Shown one piece after another: positions 1 to 8,597 of a stretch of DNA of 64,000 nucleotides. The DNA comes from Faecalispora jeddahensis (GTDB lineage: Bacteria > Bacillota > Clostridia > Oscillospirales > Acutalibacteraceae). Under the pieces are notes generated by a model. The model was not told the DNA's origin, did not search any database, and saw only the letters and a list, made by a program, of their open reading frames with translations. The translations under genes were made by a program, and so were the position numbers. Within the stretch, counting starts at the first letter, position 1. Every line of letters begins with the position of its first letter. The DNA is taken from assembly GCF_000577335.1 (NCBI RefSeq), contig NZ_CBYL010000009.1, positions 22,901 to 86,900 on the forward strand, read 5' to 3'.

Positions 1-157
1 TGACAAAGGCCAGCCCCGTGGCGCGCGCGATCTGATTCTGAATTTCCTCCAGCATCTCTTTTCCCAGCAGATTCTGAATGTTCATCTCATCTTTTGGTAT
101 CCTGCTTTTTACCGGCATGCTCTGTGTGGAAATGGACTGGTATTCGATTTTTTCCAT
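1..157 (-). CDS. PocR-type sensory-domain protein, N-terminus only (cut by window edge)
   Basis: Only the first 52 codons are present; the gene runs off the left edge. ATG at 157 is preceded by GGGGAGA about 9 bases upstream. The readable peptide includes NIQNLLGKEMLEEIQNQIA followed by RATGLAF, which resembles the opening of the PocR ligand-binding domain (family consensus near 'lqkiqd..akatGla', from memory). In Salmonella PocR controls propanediol utilisation, and such domains are fused to AraC-type regulators or histidine kinases; which fusion this is cannot be seen. It follows a BMC shell gene and a glycyl-radical diol dehydratase on the same strand, so a role in sensing the diol or controlling this microcompartment locus is inferred. 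Confidence 0.55.
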   Translation of the reverse strand, partial: MEKIEYQSISTQSMPVKSRIPKDEMNIQNLLGKEMLEEIQNQIARATGLAFV

Positions 158-260
158 ATGGCATATCTCCCCTATATCAAGAACAATGCGGTTGTTGTTG
201 TAATCATTCTATCATATAGAAAGAAATTTTAAATTAAAAAATGTGGATTGCAGAAATTAA

Positions 261-289
261 GTTACAGGCCCCCATAACAAGACTGTAAC
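261..289. promoter_or_regulatory. Inverted repeat GTTACAG/CTGTAAC upstream of the PocR-domain gene
   Basis: Perfect 7-bp arms (261-267 and 283-289) separated by 15 bases lie in the 250-base space between the shell protein gene and the PocR-domain gene, about 105 bases before the latter's start codon. An operator is possible. A second GC-rich inverted repeat (355-363 with 377-385) sits just after the shell gene stop and could be a weak terminator; it has no T-run. Confidence 0.25.
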
Positions 290-407
290 GCCATATAAGC
301 CCTTGCGTGATTTTGGAATTTCACCCGCAAAGGCTTTCTCTTCTATGCCGGGCCGCCGGAGCCGGACCCTGCGTCTGGCTCCGGCACAGCCGGTGCATAG
401 CAAGAAT

Positions 408-698
408 TTATTTAGAGGTTTCGTTTACTCTGGGAATCAGCTTTTCCGTGTCTGTATGCGGCCTGGGAATGACATGAGTGGAGATGACCTCCCCCACCGC
501 TCTTGCCGCGGTGGCCCCGGCATCAACAGACGCCTTGACCGCCCCCACGTCGCCGCGCACCATGACGGTGACAAGGCCGGAACCGATTTTTTCAAAGCCC
601 GCAAAATCCACATTCGCGGCCTTCACCATCGCGTCTACGGCTTCCACCGCGCCTACAAATCCTTTTGTTTCAATCATACCCAATGCATCAAAAGTCAT
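408..698 (-). CDS. Bacterial microcompartment shell protein (BMC domain, PduA/EutM type)
   Basis: This 96-residue single BMC-domain protein should form hexameric tiles of a microcompartment shell. Typical features are the N-terminal [20 protein letters not shown] stretch, the central [20 protein letters not shown] segment containing the pore-lining residues, and the [11 protein letters not shown] tail seen in PduA/PduJ/EutM proteins. The ATG at 698 follows AAAGGAGG. It lies 37 bases after the glycyl-radical enzyme gene on the same strand, so the enzyme is very likely encapsulated. Only this one shell gene is visible; a working compartment also needs pentameric and trimeric shell proteins, presumably elsewhere or beyond the window. 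Confidence 0.93.
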   Translation of the reverse strand: MTFDALGMIETKGFVGAVEAVDAMVKAANVDFAGFEKIGSGLVTVMVRGDVGAVKASVDAGATAARAVGEVISTHVIPRPHTDTEKLIPRVNETSK

Positions 699-735
699 CG
701 CAATTCCTCCTTTGTTTCCTCAAAAGTACGAGTGA

Positions 736-3288
736 TTAAGAAAAAGAATGAGCGGTACGGTTGATGATGTCGTCCTGAACCTCTTTCGCCAGCACGACAA
801 ACTGCGCGCTGTACCCGGCCACACGCACGATAAGGTCCTTGTAATTTTCCGGATGCTTCTGCGCATCCAGCAGCGTTTCGCGGTCTATTACGTTGAACTG
901 TACGTGCATTCCCTTATGATCGAAATAGCTGCGGATTACCGCCGCAAAGTTTTTCAGCCCTGTATCGCCTGCCACTGCGGACGGCAGAAATTTCTGATTA
1001 TAGAGGGTGCCGTTGGACGCAATATGGTGGTCGAGCTTCGCAACCGAATTCGCCGCGGCTGTGGGGCCGGAATGATCTCTGCCCGCACGGGGCGATACAC
1101 CGTCCGCAAGAGGAGTCTTCGCAAGTCTTCCGTCGGGCAGTGCCGCCACGTCTTTCCCAAAGAGCACGTTGGAGGAAACCGGATACATACCCGCGTGGAA
1201 AATTCCGCCGCGCGGATTGGTGTATTTCTGAACCTCCATGCAGTAAATCTGAGCGCATCTGCGGGCAACCAGGTCCACCTCGTCAATGTCGTTGCCGAAC
1301 GAAGGCGTGCGGTTCAGGATTCTGCGGATATCGTCATAGCTGCCGCTCACCTGCGAGCCGGCGCCCAGAGAGCTGCCGATCTGCGTTTTCAGCTGTGCGG
1401 GATCCAGCGACCCGTTCTGGCTGAGAATCTTCTTGACCACCTCGTAAACTCTGGCTTCAGTCACATCCGAGCACGCCGCCCCGTTCGCGCCAGCCGCGTC
1501 GGGATTCACGTTCGTGGGGTCGACCGGATAGCCAAAGTTCGCATCCAGCGCATCCTTGAGCTGTTTCATGGTGATCGCCTTGTCTTCGAACACATTTTTC
1601 TGAATCGCGTAAACAGAGTCGCCTACATCCGCCACGCCGATCGCCTGCGGGCCGGTAAAGTTGTAGGTCGCTCCGCCCTCCTGCGCACATTTTCCTCTGC
1701 CGATGCAGTCCGCGATCATACCCGAAAGGAACGGCAGCTTGCCGCGCTCCATATGCGCGTAATCCATCGAGTTGCACGCCTCTGCGAGCAGGTTGACAAA
1801 GTAACTCATCTGCGCCGTATACGCCTGATACAGCTGATCCATGCTGCTGAACGTGGTAACGTCGCCCGTAACCGGCCCGAACTGTCTGCCGTTGAGCTTT
1901 CCGTTGTTCAGCGTGATTTCCAGCACCTTCGCAATATTAAAGAACGCGGCGTCATGCCAGCCGTCCGTTTTGCCTGGAATGGTGGGCTCTACGCAGCCGA
2001 TCAGCGAATAGGTGCGCGCATCCCGCAGAGTTACGCCGCGGTTCACCAGAGCGGGGATGATCACCTCGTCGTTGTACATGGCGGGAACGCCAAGACCGAG
2101 ACGGGCTACCTCGCAGGCGCGCAGCAAAAATTCATCGGGAGTTCCCTGCCAGACACGCATGGAGAAGGACGGGCTGGTCAGGCGCACATGAGCGGTGGCC
2201 TCCATGCACATATAGGAAATCTCATTGGTGGCGTCAAAGCCTTCTTCATCCTGTCCGCCCACGCAAAGATTCTGGAAGCACTGATACCCGGCAAACGCCT
2301 GAGCGGAAATCTGGTCGCGCGTTTTATTGAGGTCGTTGAACTTGACCCACAGGCTGTCGAGCAGCTCCTGCGCAAACTCTTTGCTGATCGTATCCTTTTT
2401 CAGGAACGGATACATGTACTGGTCGAATCGCCCGGGAGAAACCGAATGGCCGTTGGATTCCGTCTGAATCGCGAGCTGCACAAACCAGAATGATTGAAGA
2501 GCCTCATAAAAATTCGTGGCGCCGTTTTTCGGCACACGCAAGCAGTTTTCCGCAATGGCCAGCAACTCTGCCTTGCGGACGGGATTTGCTTCTGACGCGG
2601 CCATTTCCCGCGCTTTCTGCTCATAGCGTTCCGCAAAATGGATCAGCGCGCTGTAAACCGTGATGATCGCCTGATAAAACTGCTGCTTTTTTATGTATTC
2701 GGGGTCCGATCTCTCCATTGCGGTCATCGCCGCCACCGTTTCGGCGATGACGCCCGTGCAACCCTGATTCAAAATCTTCCCGTAATTTACGGTTACATGA
2801 CCGATTCCGCCATTCAGATAATTGCCTATGGCGAAGACGCCGTTTGAAAGGCAGGCCTTTGTTTCATCCGACATATAGGAAAGGGCCAGCTCACTGATGG
2901 TTTTCCCCTTCCAATAGAGAAAAGCTTCCTCCAGCTCGCGGGCTGTTTCTTCGGGAATCTGGAACGGATCCGCCATTCTGCTTCCCATGGTTTTAAATTC
3001 ATCCTGTACCCATGAATAAGAAAACTCCGGGTAAATCTGCACCGATCTGGTGCGCTTCGTCAGCGAACCGACAATCAGCTCGTCTTCCCGAATGGTAACC
3101 GGCAGATTGGCCAGAAGCTTCTCGAGCGCCTTGGCCCGCCGCATCACCATCGGCAGATCTTCCGTTTCCCTGTAGGACTGGGTCACCAGAACCGCGCGGT
3201 CTGATTCCACATAGGGTACTGCGTCCACAATCCTCTGTTTCAGGCGCAGAACGCGGTCTGTCGGTTTCGAAAACCCTTTTTCCAACAT
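736..3288 (-). CDS. Glycyl-radical diol dehydratase (glycerol/1,2-propanediol dehydratase type), BMC-associated
   Basis: This 850-residue pyruvate-formate-lyase superfamily enzyme carries its radical on Gly825 (motif RVAGYSAQF) and has the catalytic GCVEP motif with Cys432 and Glu434. I chose ATG 3288, not the upstream in-frame start, because GGAGG sits 8 bases before it. Counting along the protein, His164, His281, Ser282 and Asp446 (GWHD) fall where clostridial B12-independent glycerol dehydratase has H164, H281, S282 and D447. Choline lyase CutC has Asp and Thr at the first and last regions. It should therefore dehydrate 1,2-propanediol or glycerol to the aldehyde inside the shell. Residues about 591-651 are an insertion relative to glycerol dehydratase, with an encapsulation-peptide-like helix. 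The activating radical SAM enzyme is not in the window. Confidence 0.85.
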   Translation of the reverse strand: MLEKGFSKPTDRVLRLKQRIVDAVPYVESDRAVLVTQSYRETEDLPMVMRRAKALEKLLANLPVTIREDELIVGSLTKRTRSVQIYPEFSYSWVQDEFKTMGSRMADPFQIPEETARELEEAFLYWKGKTISELALSYMSDETKACLSNGVFAIGNYLNGGIGHVTVNYGKILNQGCTGVIAETVAAMTAMERSDPEYIKKQQFYQAIITVYSALIHFAERYEQKAREMAASEANPVRKAELLAIAENCLRVPKNGATNFYEALQSFWFVQLAIQTESNGHSVSPGRFDQYMYPFLKKDTISKEFAQELLDSLWVKFNDLNKTRDQISAQAFAGYQCFQNLCVGGQDEEGFDATNEISYMCMEATAHVRLTSPSFSMRVWQGTPDEFLLRACEVARLGLGVPAMYNDEVIIPALVNRGVTLRDARTYSLIGCVEPTIPGKTDGWHDAAFFNIAKVLEITLNNGKLNGRQFGPVTGDVTTFSSMDQLYQAYTAQMSYFVNLLAEACNSMDYAHMERGKLPFLSGMIADCIGRGKCAQEGGATYNFTGPQAIGVADVGDSVYAIQKNVFEDKAITMKQLKDALDANFGYPVDPTNVNPDAAGANGAACSDVTEARVYEVVKKILSQNGSLDPAQLKTQIGSSLGAGSQVSGSYDDIRRILNRTPSFGNDIDEVDLVARRCAQIYCMEVQKYTNPRGGIFHAGMYPVSSNVLFGKDVAALPDGRLAKTPLADGVSPRAGRDHSGPTAAANSVAKLDHHIASNGTLYNQKFLPSAVAGDTGLKNFAAVIRSYFDHKGMHVQFNVIDRETLLDAQKHPENYKDLIVRVAGYSAQFVVLAKEVQDDIINRTAHSFS

Positions 3289-3754
3289 ACACTTACCTCC
3301 TTCGAATTTGAATGCCTGTTTCTTCCTATCAACCGCTTCGATTGTTTTATCGTGATTATCCAACAAAATTATAATTCATTTTCCCGTGATATCCGGAACA
3401 AATTCCAAACCAATCAAAAGTAAAATTCAAACTTCATTTCCTGTGATTTGCTCACCTCTTCTTTACCTGCAAACAGGGCCGGCGGCGGTAAGCTGATCCT
3501 TTCCAGGCGGTAAAAATCAGATCGGCTCTGAAGTCATAAAACGGCAATCACTTTCGCAAAGCGTTCCGAAAGAGATTTTTCCCGAAATTCTCTGCGGCTG
3601 GCCGCAGCCAAAGCGAACCTCTTTTCGCCGTCTTCAAAATCAGGGGAATTCATTTTATTGAGGGACGAAATCCCGGCGATACCTTTGGTTCGTCCTAAAT
3701 GCCTATTTGGACTTGCAAATATCCAACGAAAAACGGGGCCGAAAATTCTGTGCA
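3289..3754. other. Intergenic region upstream of the glycyl-radical enzyme; no gene seen
   Basis: The 5' part (minus strand) is AT-rich and contains a TATAAT-like hexamer near 3370 that could belong to the dehydratase promoter; no good -35 partner was recognised. Short open frames here overlap each other and lack ribosome-binding sites or recognisable sequence. Confidence 0.5.
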
Positions 3755-3787
3755 AAAAAGGAGGAGGCACAAATGCCTCCTCCTTTT
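3755..3787. terminator. Bidirectional intrinsic terminator ending the amino-acid catabolic block
   Basis: A hairpin with arms AAGGAGGAGGCA and TGCCTCCTCCTT and a 4-base loop is flanked by an A-run on the left and a T-run on the right. It lies 168 bases past the stop of the D-serine-dehydratase-like gene and would stop minus-strand transcription coming from the 4-10 kb operon. Confidence 0.8.
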
Positions 3788-3954
3788 ACAATATAAAATT
3801 TTTGCTGCCCGGTACAAAGTACCGGCCCTTTTTAAGGACTGCTTGAATCGTAATGATCGCATTTTTGCACCGTATACCGAACCCTGGATGAAATCAGCCA
3901 GAGTTCCGAAGCATCCATCCGCAATAGATGCGGCAGCTTTCAGCTGAACCTGTT

Positions 3955-5067
3955 TTAAAAGGTCAGTTTTCTGTTTCTGGCGGTTACTTCCCATTCTTCG
4001 ATAATATTGCTGTTCTGGGCCACCAAAACAGCAGGATACAGTGCAGAAGTGGGGCAGATATGGGTCGGAATCACATAAAAGACGGTGCCGATGGCAGGGA
4101 CTTCATTTTCATGCTCGGGATTCATTTCGAAAACCCAATGCTCTTCACTCTGAAACAGCACATGCGCGCGATCGAACCCTGCAATGATACCGCGTACCCC
4201 CGCCGGATCGGCGGCAATCCCTTTATACCCTAAATCCAACGTGAAAAGTCCGGGAGCCGGGTGACTGATGACCCGTGTCAGGATAGCCGCGGCAGGCTCA
4301 AAGGACAGATCGGGCAAATTCTTTTGGTATCCCGCATCGTCGATGAAGGCGGTTCCGGGCGAAAGGAACCATTCGGTAACCAGCGCATGGCACGGAAACG
4401 ACGGGGTTCCGCCCATAATCATGGTGCTGCATTCGATCTTCTTTTTCATTAATTCGACCTGAATCTCTTTTACCTGCAGATCAGCTTCCCGTACCTGACC
4501 CAAACGGACCTGGAGATCGCTGTCATTGTGGTTCCCGTCATAACAGTGCATCCCTTTCAGAGAAAGACCCGGCAGCTGCGTGGCTTTTTCATAGAGCTGC
4601 TCTGCCTGCTGCAAAGGGACACCGGTTCGGTTCATTCCCATATTGACATCGAGCAATGTGTCAATTTTCATATGCCTTTGCACGGCATGCTCGCTGAGAA
4701 CAGAAAGCTGCTCAAAATCATCGCCGATGGCCCAGAACCGTGTATTGGGAAAGGCCTTAATCAGCTCAAGATACCGTTTCAGATTGGGGCCGATCAGAGG
4801 ATACGCCAAAAGGACATGATCCGCGCCGGCCGCGGCTGTCATCTCGGCCTCTGCAATCGTTGCGCATTTAAACCGCCGGATTCCCATCTCCAGCTGCAGC
4901 TTTACCATCTTCTCCATTTTATGGGATTTGACATGGGGCCACAGCCTTTGGGCTCCGCCGGCCATTTCAATGGCCAGTCTGGTATTTTGAATAATGGTGT
5001 CCTTATAATAAATCAAAGCCGGACTGATCATTTTGGAAGGATCGTTTAACTCAAATACTGTACTCAT
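3955..5067 (-). CDS. D-serine dehydratase / D-threonine aldolase family PLP enzyme
   Basis: This 370-residue fold-type III PLP enzyme has an alanine-racemase-like N-terminal domain with the PLP-lysine region HVKSHK (about residue 45-50) and a C-terminal beta domain with the metal-binding pair His-x-Cys in THICPT (about 338-340). The H-x-C form is that of zinc-dependent eukaryotic-type D-serine dehydratases; D-threonine aldolases usually have H-x-D. The expected reaction is beta-elimination of D-serine or a related D-amino acid to a 2-oxo acid and ammonia through an enamine intermediate. It lies 12 bases after ridA, whose product destroys such enamines, in an operon with an amidohydrolase and an ABC importer. 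Exact substrate is uncertain. Confidence 0.82.
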   Translation of the reverse strand: MSTVFELNDPSKMISPALIYYKDTIIQNTRLAIEMAGGAQRLWPHVKSHKMEKMVKLQLEMGIRRFKCATIAEAEMTAAAGADHVLLAYPLIGPNLKRYLELIKAFPNTRFWAIGDDFEQLSVLSEHAVQRHMKIDTLLDVNMGMNRTGVPLQQAEQLYEKATQLPGLSLKGMHCYDGNHNDSDLQVRLGQVREADLQVKEIQVELMKKKIECSTMIMGGTPSFPCHALVTEWFLSPGTAFIDDAGYQKNLPDLSFEPAAAILTRVISHPAPGLFTLDLGYKGIAADPAGVRGIIAGFDRAHVLFQSEEHWVFEMNPEHENEVPAIGTVFYVIPTHICPTSALYPAVLVAQNSNIIEEWEVTARNRKLTF

Positions 5068-5079
5068 AAAATCAATCCT

Positions 5080-5535
5080 TTAAATTTCAAATATGAATTC
5101 AATCTCTACCGGAATATTTCCGGGCAGTTCATTCACCCCAATCGCGGAACGGGCGCCTATGCCGTCTTCGCCGTAAAGATCCTTCAAAAGCTGAGAAGCG
5201 CCGTTGGCTACGATGGGCTGCTGATTAAAATCGTCGGCACTGGCTACAAAGGCCAGCATTTTGACAAGACCCTTGATCCGATTCAAATCGCCCAAATAAT
5301 CGTGCAGAACGCTCAGCGCGTTCAAGGCGCAAATTCTTGCGGCCTCCTGCCCCTGCTCCACGGAGCATTCTTTCCCCAGCTTGCCCTCCAGCACAGGGAT
5401 TCCCCCGAGAGTGGCCCCCTGGCCTGAAATATACAGCAGATTGCCCACCTGCTTTACCGGTTGATAGATTCCGCCTTTCGGGGGCGGCGGAGGGAGCTCC
5501 AGACCAAGCTGTTTCAAAGTATTGTATACATTCAT
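5080..5535 (-). CDS. RidA family enamine/imine deaminase
   Basis: This 151-residue YjgF/YER057c/UK114-fold protein has the family patterns LLYISGQGATLGG, the Asn-Ala-Leu stretch NALSVLHDYLGDLNRI and a C-terminal NIPVEIEFIFEI strand. ATG 5535 is preferred over the in-frame GTG at 5544 because AAGGAA lies about 10 bases upstream of it. RidA proteins hydrolyse reactive enamines such as 2-aminoacrylate made by PLP dehydratases. The gene is directly upstream of, and nearly touching, the D-serine-dehydratase-like gene, which makes that role likely. It belongs to a divergent, longer subgroup than the canonical RidA at 59956. Confidence 0.85.
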   Translation of the reverse strand: MNVYNTLKQLGLELPPPPPKGGIYQPVKQVGNLLYISGQGATLGGIPVLEGKLGKECSVEQGQEAARICALNALSVLHDYLGDLNRIKGLVKMLAFVASADDFNQQPIVANGASQLLKDLYGEDGIGARSAIGVNELPGNIPVEIEFIFEI

Positions 5536-5556
5536 GCAAATCACTTTCCTTTCGGT

Positions 5557-6807
5557 TTATCGAATGATCTTTCCCCGGCACATGACATGCCGGATATTGC
5601 GAAACACAGTGATATCCGTTAAGGGATCGCTTTCCATGGCAATCAGGTCGGCGCTTAGTCCCGGGCGGATCGATCCGGTTTCTTCCGAGAGCCCCAACGC
5701 CGCGGCCCCGTTCACCGTGGCCGCCCCGATCAGCTCCGGTATGGTGATCCGGCAGCGATGATACAGAATTTCCAGCTCCAGCCACGTCTCATCAAAATAT
5801 GTCAATCCGCATCCCGCATCCGTACCGATCACGGGAAGCATGCCGAGCTGAATCAGACGCTCAAAAATACGGCATTCGCGCTCCTCCTGCTCCAGCAGAA
5901 AGGCCTCGCGTTCGCTGCGCTCTGCCCCGTTTTCTCTGCAGTGATCAAATATATGATAATTGTTTGAAATCCCGATCATAAAATAGCGGCTCTCATTTTG
6001 AAACTGCTCCATTACCGCCGGCTCGTAAACTCTTTCGAGCAATCCGTTCCTGTGGTTGCGGACAAAGCAGGCACAGTGCTCAATACATTGCACACCGCCG
6101 CGCATCGCGTTCACAAAGCCCTCCGTAGTAAGGCAATGGGCAAAGGTCGGCAGGCTCCAGTGATGCGCTTCATCGGTCATCGCCCGAATCTGCTCGGCGG
6201 TATAGCTGGTCTGCTCCGGTGTTGAGCCGGGGGTCATCTGGCCGCCGCTTACAATGATCTTGATCGCGGTACATCCGGCTTTCTTTCTGCTGCGCACCGC
6301 CAGAATGGTGTCATCGATCGAATCGGCTTCTGAACCCGGGATAAAATGCAGGTGCCCGCCCGTGATCGTAATGGGAGGACCGGCCAGCTGCAAACGGGGC
6401 AAATCCGCCAACTGGCGGGCCCTTTCCTGATACAGTTCCAGCGTGCGGTAGCTTCCGCCTGCATCGCGTGCTGTGGTTACGCCGGAATAAAGCAGCGTTT
6501 CGGCATTTTTGGCCGCACGCAGAAAGCTGATTTGCGGACTTTCGCTCAAATACCGCTCACGGGTATTTTCGATCGGCTCAAACTCCAGGTGTACGTGGGT
6601 ATTGATCAGCCCGGGAAGCAGATAGCATTCGCCGTAATCCAGCATTTCCGCCTGCGGATATGTTTCCTGCAGATGAAGCCAGTCCCCCGTTTCCAGGATT
6701 CTTCCATCCCGGATTAAAATACCGTTTCCCTCATAATCCTGTTTGTCCGTACTGTATACGGCCTTCGCCTTTACCAGCAGAAGGCCGCCTTTCGTTTTTT
6801 TCATCAT
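5557..6807 (-). CDS. Metal-dependent amidohydrolase (imidazolonepropionase/prolidase-like)
   Basis: This 416-residue amidohydrolase-superfamily enzyme shows all expected metal sites: HVH after GLINTHVHLEFE, a lysine in AIKIIVSGG, His in TFAHCLTTEG and IEHCACF, and Asp in VIGTDAGCG. The superfamily hydrolyses amide or peptide bonds; similar proteins include Xaa-Pro/Xaa-Arg dipeptidases and imidazolonepropionases. ATG 6807 (ATGATG) follows AAAGGA, 20 bases after the permease stop. Its place between an ABC importer and the RidA/D-amino-acid enzyme suggests it trims the imported substrate, for example an N-acylated or cyclic amino-acid derivative. The substrate cannot be told from sequence. Confidence 0.8.
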   Translation of the reverse strand: MMKKTKGGLLLVKAKAVYSTDKQDYEGNGILIRDGRILETGDWLHLQETYPQAEMLDYGECYLLPGLINTHVHLEFEPIENTRERYLSESPQISFLRAAKNAETLLYSGVTTARDAGGSYRTLELYQERARQLADLPRLQLAGPPITITGGHLHFIPGSEADSIDDTILAVRSRKKAGCTAIKIIVSGGQMTPGSTPEQTSYTAEQIRAMTDEAHHWSLPTFAHCLTTEGFVNAMRGGVQCIEHCACFVRNHRNGLLERVYEPAVMEQFQNESRYFMIGISNNYHIFDHCRENGAERSEREAFLLEQEERECRIFERLIQLGMLPVIGTDAGCGLTYFDETWLELEILYHRCRITIPELIGAATVNGAAALGLSEETGSIRPGLSADLIAMESDPLTDITVFRNIRHVMCRGKIIR

Positions 6808-6827
6808 TACACCGTCCTTTGTGGCGT

Positions 6828-7673
6828 TCATCCCTTGACTGCTCCTGCGGTCATTCCTTTGATGATATATTTCTGCAGCGCCATTGTCAGAATGATTGCG
6901 GGGACAATCACGACGATCGTCGCAGCCAGCATTCTGCCCCAGCGAATATCCGCCCCCGAAACAAAGTACTGCAGTGAAACCGGCAGCGTTCTCGTCTTTT
7001 CCCCGCTCAATATCAAAGCGAACTGGAAATTGTTCCATGAGCCCAGAAAGGAAAGCGTTGCGCATGTGACAAGCCCCGGCAGGCTGACCGGTAAAATCAC
7101 ATTCCAAAAGCATCTCTGCCGGGTGCAGCCGTCTACGATGGCGGCTTCGTCCAGCTCTTTGGGGATGTCGGCAATAAAGCTCGACATAATCCACACGATC
7201 AGGGGCAGAGAAAGCACAATATGGCTTAAAATCAGCACAGAGTAGGTATCGATCATTTTGAGTTTTGAAAAAAGAAAATAATAGGGCAATAAAAACGAGA
7301 TGCTGGGCAAAAGCCTGGCCACGAGAATAGAGGTAGAGGTTTTGCGCATGTGAAACCGCGCGATGGAGTATGAGGCCGGTACCCCGAGAATCAGAGAAAT
7401 GGCCGTGGAAGCAAATGCAACAATGGCGCTGTTTATCATGTAAGTATCATAATGCTGCGTTTCAAAAATGTATTTGTAATGATCCCAGATCGGAGTGAAG
7501 CCAAACAGCTGCGGCGGCATGATATATACCTGCGACATATTTTTCAGGGAAGAAATAAAAACGAAATACAGCGGAAATAAAATCGGCAGTACAACAATGA
7601 GCACCAGAGCATATAATCCGATTTTACCGGCTGCTTTTTTTGCCTTGTACACCGTCACACTTTCTCCTCCCAT
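6828..7673 (-). CDS. ABC importer permease, MalG family
   Basis: This 281-residue inner-membrane permease has about six hydrophobic segments and the EAA loop ELDEAAIVDGCTRQRCFWNVILP that contacts the ATPase. It overlaps the MalF-type permease gene by 19 bases, indicating translational coupling. Family members import sugars, oligosaccharides and some glycosides, but the neighbouring enzymes act on amides and D-amino acids. No ATP-binding gene is in the operon, so a shared MsmX-type ATPase encoded elsewhere is expected. Confidence 0.9.
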   Translation of the reverse strand: MGGESVTVYKAKKAAGKIGLYALVLIVVLPILFPLYFVFISSLKNMSQVYIMPPQLFGFTPIWDHYKYIFETQHYDTYMINSAIVAFASTAISLILGVPASYSIARFHMRKTSTSILVARLLPSISFLLPYYFLFSKLKMIDTYSVLILSHIVLSLPLIVWIMSSFIADIPKELDEAAIVDGCTRQRCFWNVILPVSLPGLVTCATLSFLGSWNNFQFALILSGEKTRTLPVSLQYFVSGADIRWGRMLAATIVVIVPAIILTMALQKYIIKGMTAGAVKG

Positions 7674-8533
7674 CTTTTTTTCATATTGATAATCACAATA
7701 CTGATCACCAGTACGATCAGGAACACCAAAGTCAGTATTGCGGAGGATTCTCCAAATTTATAATAAGAGAACGCCGTTTCGTAAGCATAAAGATTTAATG
7801 TGCGCGAAGCATTGGCCGGCCCGCCCTTTGTCATGGCGTAAATCAAATCAAAGGATTTGAAAATATCGATAAAACGCAGAAGGCCGATGGAAAAAAGCGT
7901 CGGCATCATCATAGGCAGGATCACCCGGAAAAAGACCTGAATCGAATTGGCGCCGTCTACGTGAGCGGCTTCGATCGGGTCATTTGGCAAGGAGCTGAGC
8001 CCGGCCAGACACACAATCACCACCATAGGGGTCATCTGCCAGACTTCTACCGTTGCAATCGCCGGAATCACCGTATCCTGCGCGGAGGTAAAGGTTGAGG
8101 GAGGAAGCCCCACGGATTTGAATATAAAATTCATGATACCGCTGGAAGGCTCATAAAAAAGCATCCACATCAGGCCAACCGCCACGGGAGCCATCATATA
8201 GGGCAGCAAAATGGCTGTTTTGGCAAGCTGCTTGCCGCGGAATTCACAGTTTAAAATCAGCGCGATGGCAAGGCCCAGAACGGTTTCCAGAATGGTCGCC
8301 AAAAAAGTGTACCAGAAAGTGATTCCGCACGATGCCCAGAATTCGGGGCTGGACAGGATCTTTGCGTAATTCTGCCCGAAGTTAAAACGAGGGGCTGCTC
8401 CGCTGAGCAGGTTCCATTCGGTCAGACTGAACGCAAAGGTTGCTCCGATAGGCAGTACGATCATCGCCATCATAAAGACGAGTGCGGGTGCGGCAAAAAC
8501 CCATTTGATGTGCCTGTCGATAAATTTGCTCAT
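7655..8533 (-). CDS. ABC importer permease, MalF family
   Basis: This 292-residue membrane protein has an N-terminal signal-anchor helix (about residues 12-35), further hydrophobic helices and the EAA motif DPIEAAHVDGANSIQVFFRVI. It pairs with the MalG-type permease encoded immediately downstream, and the solute-binding lipoprotein gene lies 64 bases upstream. Together they form the membrane channel of a family-1 ABC importer. Confidence 0.9.
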   Translation of the reverse strand: MSKFIDRHIKWVFAAPALVFMMAMIVLPIGATFAFSLTEWNLLSGAAPRFNFGQNYAKILSSPEFWASCGITFWYTFLATILETVLGLAIALILNCEFRGKQLAKTAILLPYMMAPVAVGLMWMLFYEPSSGIMNFIFKSVGLPPSTFTSAQDTVIPAIATVEVWQMTPMVVIVCLAGLSSLPNDPIEAAHVDGANSIQVFFRVILPMMMPTLFSIGLLRFIDIFKSFDLIYAMTKGGPANASRTLNLYAYETAFSYYKFGESSAILTLVFLIVLVISIVIINMKKRWEEKV

Positions 8534-8597
8534 GATTCCACCTCAAATAGTATTCGGGATGGGAAAGGCTCTCGCCTTTCCCTCCCGGGTTCAGCCG

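Noticed and set aside
748..2493. 581-codon plus-strand frame opposite the glycyl-radical enzyme
   Set aside because: Antisense shadow of a GC-rich conserved gene; no recognisable protein features.
736..3288. Annotation of the glycyl-radical enzyme as choline TMA-lyase (cutC)
   Set aside because: Overall similarity is high, but the residues at the substrate-site positions match glycerol/propanediol dehydratase.
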